A stretch of 49,892 nt of DNA from an uncultured Bacteroidales bacterium (GTDB lineage: Bacteria > Bacteroidota > Bacteroidia > Bacteroidales > Muribaculaceae), in contig CAMTKF010000015.1 of the NCBI GenBank assembly GCA_947072905.1, forward strand, positions 1 to 49,892. Direction: 5' to 3'. The notes below the pieces were generated by a model. The model did not search any database. It was not told the origin of the DNA and was given only the letters and a program-made list of their open reading frames with translations. The translations under genes were made by a program, and so were the position numbers. The number at the start of each line of letters is the position of its first letter. Position 1 is the stretch's first letter. This document shows, piece by piece, positions 23,328 through 32,896 of this stretch.

Positions 23328-25258
23328 TGAAAAGAAACATTATCACATTATTACTATTGGGAATGATGCAACCGGAGGTCTTTGCTCAGGCAGACTCCGA
23401 GGCAATGCTCGACTCACTCGAAAAGGTGTGGGACATGACATTGAACGAGGTGGTGGTTACCGGTACCAGAACCCCCAAGCTGCTTAAAGATTCGCCGGTT
23501 CTCACACGAGTTATCTCGGGCGCGGATATAAGAAAGAGTGATGCCACAAATATCAGTGACCTCCTCCAATCAGAACTGCCGGGTATAGAATTTTCATACT
23601 CAATGAATCAGCAAGTGTCGTTGAATATGCAGGGATTTGGCGGAAATGCGGTGCTGTTTCTGATAGATGGCGAGAGAGTGGCCGGCGAAACCCTCGACAA
23701 TGTTGATTTCAGCAGACTCAATCTTAATGATGCCGGTAAGGTGGAGATTGTAAAAGGTGCGGCTTCATCGCTTTACGGCTCAAATGCAGTGGGCGGAGTT
23801 GTCAATATTATAAGCCGTGAAAGCTCCGAGCCTTGGTCAATGAATGTCAACGCCCGTTATGGCAAACATAACGAGCAGCGATACGGTTTGAATTTCGGAT
23901 TCAATACATGGAAAATCTCCAATTCGCTGTCTGCCCAGTATACTCATATCGACTCGTATGATATGAAGAATCAGGGCGATTACAACCGCTTCTACGGAGG
24001 TCGCACATATAATATCAAAGACCGTCTTACATTTAAGGTGACTGATAAACTTAAATTCACAGGCCGCGTGGGATATTTCTTCAGGGAAAGGAATTCAGCA
24101 GAAACCACCCACGACCGTTACCGCGACCTGTCAGCAGGCCTGAAGGGCGTATATGACTTTTCAAAGGCTACAAACCTTGAACTGAGCTATTCATACGACC
24201 AGTATGACAAGAGCGACTACATGATAGCCAACCGACTTGATGTGCGCGACTATTCAAATGCCCAGAACATAGGTAAGGCGGTTTTGAATCATACATTTGC
24301 CGATAAACATATTCTGACTGTGGGTGGAGATGTGATGAGAGATTACCTCATGACTTACCAGTTTGCCGACAATGGTAACAAAAAGCAGATAACCGCCGAC
24401 GGCTTCGCGCAGATTGACTTGAATTTTCATAAGAATCTGAATCTTATTCTTGGCGGACGATACGACTATTTTTCAGAGTCAGACATGAAACACTTCTCGC
24501 CGCGAGTCAATGCCATGTATAAATTCAACCGCTTCTCGTTCAGAGGTTCGTATGCCGGTGGTTTCCGTGCCCCCACACTCAAAGAGATGTATATGGATTT
24601 TGACATGGCCGGCATATTCATGATTTATGGTAATAAAGACCTTAAACCGGAGAGCAGCAATAACTTTCAGTTGTCGGCCGAGTATACCCGCGGTCTGTTC
24701 AACGCTACTTTGGGTGGCTTCTGCAATCTTGTTGACAACCGTATAACCACAGTGTGGAACAAGGCTATGAACGGTATGGTCTACACCAACATAGGCAAGA
24801 TGACTATCAGCGGGCTCGATGCCAATGTATCGTGGAAATCCACCCTTGGATTCGGTGCGCGTGCATCATACGTATATACTCACGAACATGTACGTAAGGG
24901 CGAACCCTATACAGCCTCCACACGCCCGCATACCGCGACTGTAAGATTGGATTATGCAAAAAACTGGAAGAATTACGGCCTCATGGTGGCTCTGAACGGC
25001 AGAGTGCTGTCAAAAGTGGCGGTAGATGAGTTTGTTTCAGCATCATCATACGATGAAACTGTAAGGGTGGAATATCCGGCCTATACTATGTGGAAGCTAA
25101 ACATCACCCAGAGCATTTGGAAAGGCATAGATGTGATAGCCACGATTGATAACCTTTTCAATTACGTGCCCAAATACAATTACAGCAGCACACCATCTAC
25201 CACGGGTATTTCTTTTGCAATAGGTTTATCACTTGATATTGATAAAATGGTAAAGTAA
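23324..25258 (+). CDS. hmuR: TonB-dependent heme receptor HmuR
   Basis: The 644-residue outer-membrane receptor has a signal peptide (to about QPEVFAQ) and a TonB box LNEVVVTGTR (about 39-48). A plug domain follows (about 55-165, including FLIDGERVAGE and SLYGSNAVGGVVNIISR), then a 22-strand-type barrel. It carries the heme-receptor motif FRAP (in GGFRAPTLKEM) followed by YGNKDLKPE, equivalent to the FRAP-NPDL box of HmuR and HemR. It imports heme across the outer membrane with TonB energy. It overlaps hmuY by 4 bp and precedes hmuS by 12 nt. Confidence 0.93.
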   Translation: MMKRNIITLLLLGMMQPEVFAQADSEAMLDSLEKVWDMTLNEVVVTGTRTPKLLKDSPVLTRVISGADIRKSDATNISDLLQSELPGIEFSYSMNQQVSLNMQGFGGNAVLFLIDGERVAGETLDNVDFSRLNLNDAGKVEIVKGAASSLYGSNAVGGVVNIISRESSEPWSMNVNARYGKHNEQRYGLNFGFNTWKISNSLSAQYTHIDSYDMKNQGDYNRFYGGRTYNIKDRLTFKVTDKLKFTGRVGYFFRERNSAETTHDRYRDLSAGLKGVYDFSKATNLELSYSYDQYDKSDYMIANRLDVRDYSNAQNIGKAVLNHTFADKHILTVGGDVMRDYLMTYQFADNGNKKQITADGFAQIDLNFHKNLNLILGGRYDYFSESDMKHFSPRVNAMYKFNRFSFRGSYAGGFRAPTLKEMYMDFDMAGIFMIYGNKDLKPESSNNFQLSAEYTRGLFNATLGGFCNLVDNRITTVWNKAMNGMVYTNIGKMTISGLDANVSWKSTLGFGARASYVYTHEHVRKGEPYTASTRPHTATVRLDYAKNWKNYGLMVALNGRVLSKVAVDEFVSASSYDETVRVEYPAYTMWKLNITQSIWKGIDVIATIDNLFNYVPKYNYSSTPSTTGISFAIGLSLDIDKMVK

Positions 25259-25270
25259 TCAACTGAATAT

Positions 25271-28200
25271 ATGATTGTGAAGAATAAGAAAAAAATAATT
25301 TTATTATCACTTACGGCACTGATATTGGTTATCGGTGCAATCTTTGTATGGAAGGCCACGGCATCTTCCACCCGCATAGCTTTCGTGAATTATCAGGCCA
25401 TAGCACTTGGCCAGATATCCAAGGCCAACGACAACAGTTTCATAAAAATAGAGGAATTGCCGGTAGAGCAGCTCGATAAAGCTGCAAAATATGATATGAT
25501 TTTTGTCAACGGCATGGGCCTGCGCATCACCGAGGAGCAGCGTCAGGCCTTGACTGATGTTGCCGAAAACGGTACACCGGTGCTTACAACTGCCGCTACA
25601 AATCCGCAAAATCTAATAGTGTCGGTTGATTCTGTTGACCGTACTTTTCTTCAGCAATATCTTGTAGGAGGTAAGAACAACTACAGGAATCTTCTGCGAT
25701 ATGTGCGTAAGTTTATAGACAGCAAACGTTTCTTTGCCGAGATGCCGGGCGACCCCGCCGGCTATGTGTCGTCATTAATATATTATCCCGGCGATGAAGA
25801 ATTAGCCTTTAACTCAGTAGCCGAATATGAAAAATTCCTTAAAGATAAGAATAAGTATGCCGACTCGGCCAAGCGGATACTGCTCACCGGGCAGATGGGT
25901 GTAGCCGACAGTCTTGTGGCATCGCTTGAGCAGGCCGGTCACATCGTGTACCCTGTAAATTCAATCCAACAGTTTATAATGGGCGGCCATGCCGACTCAA
26001 TTCCTGTGGCTGCAGTAATCAACATGGCTCACGGACGCATGGGCGATATGGTGGTTAATTATCTCGAAAATAAAAACATACCCTTGTTTTCGCCGCTGAA
26101 TGTCAATCGCGATTATGATGAATGGATGGATGACAAGATGGGCATGAACGGCGGCTTTCTTTCACAAAGTGTTGTGACTCCCGAAATTGACGGTGCCGTG
26201 CGCCCGTTTGCGCTTTTCGCTCATTATGAGGGCGAAGACGGCCTGCCATACGTTCAGGCCATTCCCGACCGTCTTGATGAGTTTGTAGAGACTGTCGGCA
26301 ACTACCTTGACCTGCAATCCAAGCCCAACAATGAGAAGAAAGTGGCTGTATTCTATTTCAAAGGACCCGGGCAGAATGCCCTTGTTGCCGAAGGTATGGA
26401 GGTGGCTCCGTCGCTCTTCAATCTGCTCACAAGGATGAAAGCCGAGGGCTATAATGTTGGAAATCTGCCGGCTGATGCTAAAGAACTTGAGCGAATGATA
26501 AACGAAGAAGGAAAGGTATTCAATGAATATGCCATAGGGGCTAAAGCCGACTTCGTAGCCAATAATCCCACCGAGATAATCAGTAAGGAGGACTATGACA
26601 AATGGTGCGGCAATTCGTTTTCAACCGGCATGAGAGAGCAAATTGACAGTATCGACGGTTCATTCCCGGGCCACGGGCTCAAGACCGACGACGGCAATAT
26701 TGCCATCGCCCGTCTGCGATTTGGCAATGTCGTGCTTATACCTCAGACAGCTGCCGGGCTTGGCGATGATGATTTCAAGATAGTTCATGGTACAGATGCT
26801 GCACCTCCTCACAATTACGTAGCATCATATCTGTGGGCACGATATGGTTTCGGCGCCGACGCATTGATACACTTCGGCGCTCATGGCAGCCTTGAATTCA
26901 CACCACGCAAGCAGGTGGCTCTCGGCAGCGAGGATTGGCCCGACCGCCTTGTGGGCACCATGCCACATTTCTACCTGTATTCAACAAGCAATGTGGGTGA
27001 GGCCATGACTGCAAAACGCCGTTCATACGCCGGTATAATCAATTATCTCACCCCTCCGTTCATGGAGAGTGAGGTACGCGGTATATACAAGAACCTGAAT
27101 GACGCAATTATATCATACAATAAATATGCAGGAGCCGAAAAGGCAGACAAAGCGGCTGTTGACAAGGCTTCGCTTCTCGTTAAGAAATATGCCGTTGAGC
27201 TGGGTATACACCGCGAGCTTAGACTCGACAGTATCTTGAGCCGTCCATACGATGCCGATGTTATAGCACGTATCGAGAACTTTGCCGAAGAACTTGCTAA
27301 CGAGAAGATTACAGGCGCTCTGTACGTTATGGGAGTGCCATACGAGGATGCTGACATTAACTCTACCGTTTATGCTATGACAGTAGATCCCGTGGCTTAC
27401 AGCCTTTATAATCTCGATAAATTAAAAGGACGTACCACAATTGATTATGACCGCCAGCGAGCAAGGTTCACTCAGCAATACGGTAATCGTGCCAAGTCGG
27501 TTGTAAATACAATTCTTGGAAGTTCAAAAATTGTGGAAGATGCCGATATTTGCCGTGTGGCCTCTGTAAGTCCTGCCGAACTTGACAGCGCGCGCACTAT
27601 AATGCAGTCGGTCAACGACTCTAAAAATTTATTGTCGCGTATGATGGTAATGGGTTCGATGGCTATGCCGTCAAACCGTGAAGAAACAGCAAAGATTGCC
27701 GACCGTCCAAATACATCGGCTATGAAATCCATGATGGGCAAAGCCGGAATGTCTCCCGAAAAGGCTATTGAAATGGCTAAAAAAATGGGTGCCGACGAGG
27801 AAGCCTTGAAAAAGATGGAGGCCGCAATGAAAAAAGGCAAAGGTGCCAAGCCGGCAGCCTCAGGCCATGTTGGAATGAAGGGCAAGATGGGCGGTATGAT
27901 GTCGCGCAAAGAATATTCACCCAAGCAAATTGAATTTGCCACTGCAATCACTGAAGTTGAACGTGCGTTGAAAAATGTAAACGCTTATAAGGAAGCCCTG
28001 CGCAATAGTCCCGGAGCCGAACTCTCATCCATGATGAATGCTCTAAGTGGCGGATATATCGCACCCACCTCGGGTGGTGACCCTGTGCTGAATCCCAACA
28101 TACTGCCTACCGGTCGCAACATGTTTGCCGTGAACGCCGAGGAAACTCCGTCTGCCGTTGCATGGGAAAAGGGCAAATCGCTTGCCGACAATACAATAGC

Positions 28201-29608
28201 CATGTATCGCAAAGCTCACGGCGACTCAATACCCCGTAAGGTGAGCTACACCTTGTGGAGCAGCGAGTTTATCGAGACCGAGGGTGCCACGATAGCTCAG
28301 GTGCTGTATATGCTTGGCGTAGAGCCGGTAAGAGATCCATTCGGTCGTGTTACCGATCTTAAGCTAATTCCCTCGAAAGAGCTTGGCCGTCCGCGAATTG
28401 ACGTCGTTGTACAGACTTCAGGCCAGCTGCGCGACCTTGCTGCATCGCGTCTGTTCCTTATAAGCCGAGCTGTAAAGATGGCTGCCGAGGCCGATGATAA
28501 GGATTATCCGAATTTTGTAGCCGACGGTGTAGTGGAATCAGAACGCCACCTTGTTGATAAGGGTGTTTCGCCCAAGGAAGCCCGCGAACTCTCTACAGCG
28601 CGAGTTTTCGGCGGTGTAAACGGTAATTACGGCAGTGGTATCCAGGGTATGGTAGAGGCCGGTGACCGATGGGAAAATTCATCGGAAATTGCCAGGACTT
28701 ACATCAATAACATGGGTGCTATATATGGCAGTGAGGAAGACTGGGAGAAGATGCGCGATTATGCGTTTGAGGCTGCCCTTACAAGCACCGATGTTGTGGT
28801 GCAGCCTCGCCAGAGCAACACCTGGGGCGCTCTCAGCCTTGATCATGTATATGAATTCATGGGTGGCATGAACCTTGCTGTGAAGAATGTCACCGGCAAG
28901 GACCCTGATGCTTATCTGAGCGACTACCGCAACCGCAATCATGCCCGAATGCAGGAAGTGAAGGAAGCAATTGGCGTAGAGAGCCGTACCACCATACTCA
29001 ATCCCGCCTACATACGCAACAAGATGAAAGGCGGGGCAGGGGACGCATCGGGTTTTGCCGATATTGTACGCAATACATACGGCTGGAATGTCATGAAACC
29101 CGACGTAATCGACAACGAGCTGTGGGATGATATTTATGATACATACGTCAAGGATAAATTCAACCTCGGAACTAAAGATTATTTCACCTCGAAGAATCCT
29201 GCCGCAATTGAGGAAATAACTGCCGTTATGCTCGAAACCGCGCGCAAAGGAATGTGGAACGCTACCGCCGAGCAAATAAAGACGCTCGCCGAGCTGCATA
29301 CCGAAATAGTGAACGAGTATCAACCTTCGTGCTCTGGCTTTGTGTGCGACAATGCCAAACTGCGTGAATTCATATCATCGAATGTATCCAAGGCAACCGC
29401 CGCTCAGTATAATCAGAATATCGGTACTATCCGTGCCGAGAATACAGGAGCTGACAACGACGGTATGGTGATGCAGAAGGAAGAGCTGAATGCTATGGAC
29501 AAGATAACGAGCCATATAAATGGTATAATTGTAGGTGCTGTGGTATTGATAGCCCTGGTATTGATGGTGTTCTTCATCCGTCGACGCAAAAAACAATCAG
29601 AGGAATAA
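25271..29608 (+). CDS. hmuS: HmuS, CobN/magnesium-chelatase-like protein of heme utilisation
   Basis: The 1445-residue protein is a CobN/BchH-like large chelatase subunit of the HmuS group; HmuS has been reported to act in anaerobic heme iron release. The core motif HFGAHGSLEFTPRKQ and the late blocks SNTWGALSLDHVYEFMGG and PSCSGFVCDN are characteristic. It has an N-terminal membrane helix after a Lys-rich start and a C-terminal helix followed by RRRKKQSEE, which would place the large domain in the periplasm. Residues about 815-880 are an unusual Met/Lys-rich insert. It overlaps hmuT by one base. The cobaltochelatase partners cobS and cobT are absent. Confidence 0.92.
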   Translation: MIVKNKKKIILLSLTALILVIGAIFVWKATASSTRIAFVNYQAIALGQISKANDNSFIKIEELPVEQLDKAAKYDMIFVNGMGLRITEEQRQALTDVAENGTPVLTTAATNPQNLIVSVDSVDRTFLQQYLVGGKNNYRNLLRYVRKFIDSKRFFAEMPGDPAGYVSSLIYYPGDEELAFNSVAEYEKFLKDKNKYADSAKRILLTGQMGVADSLVASLEQAGHIVYPVNSIQQFIMGGHADSIPVAAVINMAHGRMGDMVVNYLENKNIPLFSPLNVNRDYDEWMDDKMGMNGGFLSQSVVTPEIDGAVRPFALFAHYEGEDGLPYVQAIPDRLDEFVETVGNYLDLQSKPNNEKKVAVFYFKGPGQNALVAEGMEVAPSLFNLLTRMKAEGYNVGNLPADAKELERMINEEGKVFNEYAIGAKADFVANNPTEIISKEDYDKWCGNSFSTGMREQIDSIDGSFPGHGLKTDDGNIAIARLRFGNVVLIPQTAAGLGDDDFKIVHGTDAAPPHNYVASYLWARYGFGADALIHFGAHGSLEFTPRKQVALGSEDWPDRLVGTMPHFYLYSTSNVGEAMTAKRRSYAGIINYLTPPFMESEVRGIYKNLNDAIISYNKYAGAEKADKAAVDKASLLVKKYAVELGIHRELRLDSILSRPYDADVIARIENFAEELANEKITGALYVMGVPYEDADINSTVYAMTVDPVAYSLYNLDKLKGRTTIDYDRQRARFTQQYGNRAKSVVNTILGSSKIVEDADICRVASVSPAELDSARTIMQSVNDSKNLLSRMMVMGSMAMPSNREETAKIADRPNTSAMKSMMGKAGMSPEKAIEMAKKMGADEEALKKMEAAMKKGKGAKPAASGHVGMKGKMGGMMSRKEYSPKQIEFATAITEVERALKNVNAYKEALRNSPGAELSSMMNALSGGYIAPTSGGDPVLNPNILPTGRNMFAVNAEETPSAVAWEKGKSLADNTIAMYRKAHGDSIPRKVSYTLWSSEFIETEGATIAQVLYMLGVEPVRDPFGRVTDLKLIPSKELGRPRIDVVVQTSGQLRDLAASRLFLISRAVKMAAEADDKDYPNFVADGVVESERHLVDKGVSPKEARELSTARVFGGVNGNYGSGIQGMVEAGDRWENSSEIARTYINNMGAIYGSEEDWEKMRDYAFEAALTSTDVVVQPRQSNTWGALSLDHVYEFMGGMNLAVKNVTGKDPDAYLSDYRNRNHARMQEVKEAIGVESRTTILNPAYIRNKMKGGAGDASGFADIVRNTYGWNVMKPDVIDNELWDDIYDTYVKDKFNLGTKDYFTSKNPAAIEEITAVMLETARKGMWNATAEQIKTLAELHTEIVNEYQPSCSGFVCDNAKLREFISSNVSKATAAQYNQNIGTIRAENTGADNDGMVMQKEELNAMDKITSHINGIIVGAVVLIALVLMVFFIRRRKKQSEE

Positions 29609-30312
29609 TGGAGATAGTAATAACTATAATAATGTTATTGGTCGGTTTCAGTGTTGTGCTGAAACTGACCTATCTTCCCCTTTGGGGACAGGCCACCGTA
29701 TATCTTGTTTTGGCTCTGTTTACAGGCATGTCGTTGAAATATGCGATTAGCCAATCAAAAACTCAGATTGATATATGGATTAATGACCCTGAACTCATGC
29801 TTGATATAGCCGTGCTTCTTACGGCAGATGTATTCCTGCAGATCAGTTTTTGCGTTTTGTCGGCAAAGCGGTTGGCCGGTGAATATTTGTCTAAAACCAA
29901 TATCATATTTCAGGCGGTGACTCAATGGATTCCTGGAATTTTGATATTCCCGGTGTTGCTGGCCTTACTGGTTGGAGTGATATTTGCTTTTCCCGGAATG
30001 AGTTTCTCGGCAATTGCGTGGACCTTGGCCTCGGCCGTATTCCTGACAGGTGTGGTTATGTCATGTATATTCAAATGGATTCTGCCTGAAAAAGATTTGC
30101 GGCTCGAACTCATTTTTATGATAAATGCCCTGATAGCTCTGCTCGGTGTAATAGCCACCGTAAATGGCCGCACGGCCGTTGCCGGCATTGATTCGGTGGA
30201 GTGGAAAACTCTCGCCGGGGTAATGGCCGTGCTCATAGCCGGAGCTGCGGCAGGTTACATTATTTTCAAAAGAAAACAGAATAAAATACAATACAATGAA
30301 CGTAATATCTAA
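29608..30312 (+). CDS. hmuT: HmuT, polytopic membrane protein of the heme operon
   Basis: The 234-residue protein has about six hydrophobic helices and a basic C-terminus (KRKQNKIQYNERN). It corresponds in position and size to HmuT of the hmuYRSTUV operon. No enzymatic motif is visible. It sits between hmuS and the ExbB-like hmuU, overlapping both (one base with hmuS, 17 bp with hmuU), so the gene products are probably made in fixed proportion and form one inner-membrane complex. The exact function is unknown. Confidence 0.8.
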   Translation: MEIVITIIMLLVGFSVVLKLTYLPLWGQATVYLVLALFTGMSLKYAISQSKTQIDIWINDPELMLDIAVLLTADVFLQISFCVLSAKRLAGEYLSKTNIIFQAVTQWIPGILIFPVLLALLVGVIFAFPGMSFSAIAWTLASAVFLTGVVMSCIFKWILPEKDLRLELIFMINALIALLGVIATVNGRTAVAGIDSVEWKTLAGVMAVLIAGAAAGYIIFKRKQNKIQYNERNI

Positions 30313-30898
30313 CATCCTCTATTGGATTTCTACCGGACTGCTCGTTCCGGTGATTGTACTTCTAATCTTCTTTTTCATACGTGCCATATTTCTCATCGGC
30401 GCTTTCTTCGGCCAGTACATGCAGCAGAAGAAAATCTCTATACCGTTCTATAACAGTGTCGGGCAACTGACCCCTGAAACATACGATGACTTCAGCGCTA
30501 ACCTTCCTGCCAAACCCAAGAATCTGTTGGTGTCGTATGCCAAGCAGATTGTAGAAAATCGTGGAAATGAGGCCCGCATCGAACTCATCCTATCGGAGTA
30601 TGAGATTGAAGCATCCAAAGAGTTGTCAACCTCAAAGATGCTTACCAAAATGGGACCTATACTCGGCTTGATGGGTACGCTTATTCCTATGGGGCCTGCT
30701 CTTGTAGGACTTGCTTCGGGTGATATTGCCTCGATGGCATACAATATGCAGGTCGCATTCGCAACTACAGTGGTTGGTCTGGTTGTAAGCGCTATAGGAT
30801 TTATAACACAGCAGGTAAAAGAACGTTGGTCTGTTAAAAACATCACCATGCTCGAATACCTTGCAGAAGTAACAAAACAAGCCGCAAAGAAACAATGA
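30296..30898 (+). CDS. hmuU: HmuU, MotA/TolQ/ExbB-family proton-channel protein
   Basis: The 200-residue membrane protein has one N-terminal helix (about 10-35), a cytoplasmic segment and two C-terminal helices (about 118-175). It contains the typical MotA/TolQ/ExbB stretch MGPILGLMGTLIPMGPALVGLASGD and AFATTVVGLVVSAIGF. These proteins use the proton gradient to drive work across the envelope. It overlaps hmuT by 17 bp and hmuV by 4 bp (ATGA). Together with hmuV it probably energises HmuR or HmuS. Confidence 0.9.
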   Translation: MNVISNILYWISTGLLVPVIVLLIFFFIRAIFLIGAFFGQYMQQKKISIPFYNSVGQLTPETYDDFSANLPAKPKNLLVSYAKQIVENRGNEARIELILSEYEIEASKELSTSKMLTKMGPILGLMGTLIPMGPALVGLASGDIASMAYNMQVAFATTVVGLVVSAIGFITQQVKERWSVKNITMLEYLAEVTKQAAKKQ

Positions 30899-31221
30899 GA
30901 CGCAGACGTATATTAGGAAGCAGTGAGGATTCCGACCCAATGAGCGTGGTAAGCAATCTGTTTGATGTGGCTATGGTATTTGCAGTGGCGCTGATGGTGG
31001 CACTCGTCAGCCGTTATAACATGACTGAAATGTTTTCGCAGGAAGACTTTACCATGGTGAAAAATCCCGGTAAGGAAAATATGGAGATTATCACCAAGGA
31101 GGGCGAAAAAATCAATCGTTACACCCCCGCTGAGGATAATAATTCAAACGGTAATAAAGGCAAACGGGTAGGTACAGCCTACGAACTTGAAAACGGCGAC
31201 ATAATATATGTCCCCGAATGA
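30895..31221 (+). CDS. hmuV: HmuV, DUF2149-family protein (ExbD-like)
   Basis: The 108-residue protein has a basic N-terminus (RRRRI), a single membrane helix (about 18-40) beginning NLFDVAMVFAVAL, and a periplasmic tail. It matches DUF2149 (HmuV). The Asp inside the start of the helix resembles the essential proton-carrying Asp of ExbD and TolR, so it may pair with HmuU in a motor complex; that is inference. It is the last gene of the operon and is followed by a strong hairpin. Confidence 0.85.
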   Translation: MRRRRILGSSEDSDPMSVVSNLFDVAMVFAVALMVALVSRYNMTEMFSQEDFTMVKNPGKENMEIITKEGEKINRYTPAEDNNSNGNKGKRVGTAYELENGDIIYVPE

Positions 31222-31246
31222 TTGTATAAGGTAAAGTAGATTCAAT

Positions 31247-31283
31247 CCGCGCCCCGGGAGTACAAACACTCTTTGGGGCGCGG
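31247..31283 (+). terminator. Terminator of the heme operon
   Basis: CCGCGCCCC at 31247-31255 pairs with GGGGCGCGG at 31275-31283, with inner GAGT/ACTC pairing. There is no long T tract after it. It lies 26 bp after the hmuV stop. Confidence 0.65.
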
Positions 31284-31288
31284 TGCTT

Positions 31289-31309
31289 AGAGCTTGTTAT
31301 TAAAGCTCT
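31289..31309 (-). terminator. Hairpin at the end of the GNAT gene
   Basis: AGAGCTT at 31289-31295 pairs with AAGCTCT at 31303-31309 and overlaps the stop of the minus-strand acetyltransferase gene. It may terminate the minus-strand operon. The stem is short. Confidence 0.4.
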
Positions 31310-31809
31310 TAAAACTTCAATCTATATGCCAAGGTCGTAATGCCGTCAAGCATGAATTTGTCTATTTGTATGAATCCGCATTTTTCAGCAACCCTTTGCG
31401 ATGCCTTATTGTTCTCGTCAATGGTAAGTATGGCAGATTTCAAGCCAAGCGACTCTTTGCAATATTCCAACAATGATTTAAGAGTTTCTGTAGCTAATCC
31501 TTTGCCCCAATGCGGATACCCTATCCAATATCCTATCTCGCGTTCTGCCGGGGCTAAATCATAATGTTCTTCTCCTGCCGGAACCAGGCCTATGCAGCCT
31601 ATCACCTCACCTGTTTCCTTATCTGATATTGCAAAGTTTTGGTCGTTTGGTATAAAAAATTCCCTTATAACATAAAGGCTCATTTCAACTGATTTGTGGC
31701 GTGGCCATAAAGCCATTTCGCTTACACGGCTGTCAGACGCGTAGCGATAAAGATCAGCGGCATCGTCTTCTTTCCATCTGCGTAATATGGTTCGTTCAGT
31801 TTCAATCAT
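31309..31809 (-). CDS. GNAT-family N-acetyltransferase (RimJ/RimL-like)
   Basis: The 166-residue enzyme belongs to the RimJ/RimL branch of GNAT acetyltransferases, which acetylate protein N-termini or small molecules with acetyl-CoA. It begins with the typical TERTILRRWKEDDAADLYRYASD segment. It contains IGYWIGYPHWGKGLATETL, where PHWGKGLA is the pyrophosphate-binding loop. NNKASQRVAEKCGF is the late conserved motif. It lies 11 nt after a small unknown gene downstream of the LytTR system. Substrate unknown. Confidence 0.88.
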   Translation of the reverse strand: MIETERTILRRWKEDDAADLYRYASDSRVSEMALWPRHKSVEMSLYVIREFFIPNDQNFAISDKETGEVIGCIGLVPAGEEHYDLAPAEREIGYWIGYPHWGKGLATETLKSLLEYCKESLGLKSAILTIDENNKASQRVAEKCGFIQIDKFMLDGITTLAYRLKF

Positions 31810-31820
31810 AATTAAATATG

Positions 31821-32177
31821 TTAAACATCCTTCAGATTATCACTTAAATTCCTGATTACCGATTTCATCCGTTCGACCAGCGATTCGTCATGCAATAATT
31901 TCAAAATTTCTGCTTTATTTCCTTTCAATAGAATACATGAACTTTTTATCGGCGCAGGCAGTTTGTAGCCTACACAGGTCAGGTATCTGTAATTACCGTA
32001 ATCCTCGATATGCTTGGGCAGAGGTTCCACTTTAAGCATTACATCCGTAAGGCATAACGAACGGTCTTTGTTTTTATATTCGGAATATACCTGAGTGAAA
32101 TCGCCGGTTTCGGGAACTGATGACTCTACTTTGGGTATAAGGTCGTTTATGAGTTCTGAAATATCGTGAGATTCCAT
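31821..32177 (-). CDS. Small hypothetical protein
   Basis: The roughly 118-residue soluble protein is not recognised. It begins MESHDISELINDLIPKV, has no signal peptide, and is acidic to neutral with a central DYGNYRYLTCVGY segment and helical ends. The frame is open up to 32228, but that would overlap the response-regulator gene, so the ATG at 32177 is chosen. It lies between the LytTR regulator and the acetyltransferase on the same strand and may be co-transcribed. Confidence 0.6.
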   Translation of the reverse strand: MESHDISELINDLIPKVESSVPETGDFTQVYSEYKNKDRSLCLTDVMLKVEPLPKHIEDYGNYRYLTCVGYKLPAPIKSSCILLKGNKAEILKLLHDESLVERMKSVIRNLSDNLKDV

Positions 32178-32205
32178 TATTAAGACATTTGTTATTAAAC
32201 AAGCT

Positions 32206-32895
32206 CTAAGACAGTTGAGCCATAACATCTGCAGAATATTGTCTGCCTATCGGTAGCACTTTACCATTCTTCAGATTTATCTCTCTTTTGTTAAAGCTCT
32301 TGATTTTGGATTTTTGGATGATGAATGAGCGGTGTATTCTTATGAAATCTTTTTCGGGCAATTGATTCCCTATGTTTTTCAATATTACCCGTGATATGGT
32401 GCATTCACCGTTTTCCCTATATATCTTCACATACCCTTCCATGGCTTCTATATACAGTATTTCTGCCAATGGTATATGGACATTGTTGTATTCTTCTTTC
32501 ACCAATATGCTCGAATCATTGTCAGCAACATTGCCTTTGATACGTCTCAGAGCTTTGGAAAATGCTGTTTGGAAACGGGCAAAGGCAAACGGTTTATGCA
32601 GATAGTCAACTGCGTCGAGTTCATAACCGTCAAAGGCGTATTCGAGATATGCCGTTGTGAAAATAAAGCAAGTATCTTCGGGTAGCTGAGAGGCTATTGT
32701 CAAGCCTGTGATATTTTCCATTTCGATGTCGAGAAACACTATTTGAGGTTTCTCTTTCCTTATCATCTCCACACCCAGTGCCGGATCTGAAAATACAGAA
32801 AGATCCACACCTCCTATACGCTGACAAAATTTCTCTATGATATCAAGGGCAAGAGGTTCATCATCTATTGCCACACATTTGATTCTGGTTTCCAT
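32206..32895 (-). CDS. LytTR-family response regulator
   Basis: The 229-residue protein has a receiver domain (1 to about 120) with acidic pair Asp11/Asp12 (IDDEP), phosphoacceptor Asp56 in IVFLDIEM and Lys in YLHKPF. A LytTR DNA-binding domain follows (about 130-229), with the typical IRIHRSFIIQKSKIKSF and LPIGRQY segments. It starts one base after the stop of the upstream sensor kinase gene. The pair is of the LytS/LytTR type common in Bacteroidetes. Targets unknown. Confidence 0.95.
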   Translation of the reverse strand: METRIKCVAIDDEPLALDIIEKFCQRIGGVDLSVFSDPALGVEMIRKEKPQIVFLDIEMENITGLTIASQLPEDTCFIFTTAYLEYAFDGYELDAVDYLHKPFAFARFQTAFSKALRRIKGNVADNDSSILVKEEYNNVHIPLAEILYIEAMEGYVKIYRENGECTISRVILKNIGNQLPEKDFIRIHRSFIIQKSKIKSFNKREINLKNGKVLPIGRQYSADVMAQLS

Positions 32896-32896
32896 A

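Noticed and set aside
28679-29323. Long minus-strand frame (214 codons) inside hmuS
   Set aside because: It lies wholly antisense to the conserved CobN-like C-terminal region and has no recognisable domain or spacing to other genes.
25271-29608. Cobaltochelatase CobN of cobalamin synthesis
   Set aside because: It is embedded between hmuR and hmuT/U/V, has membrane anchors at both ends and no cobS/cobT or other cobalamin genes nearby, so HmuS is the better call.
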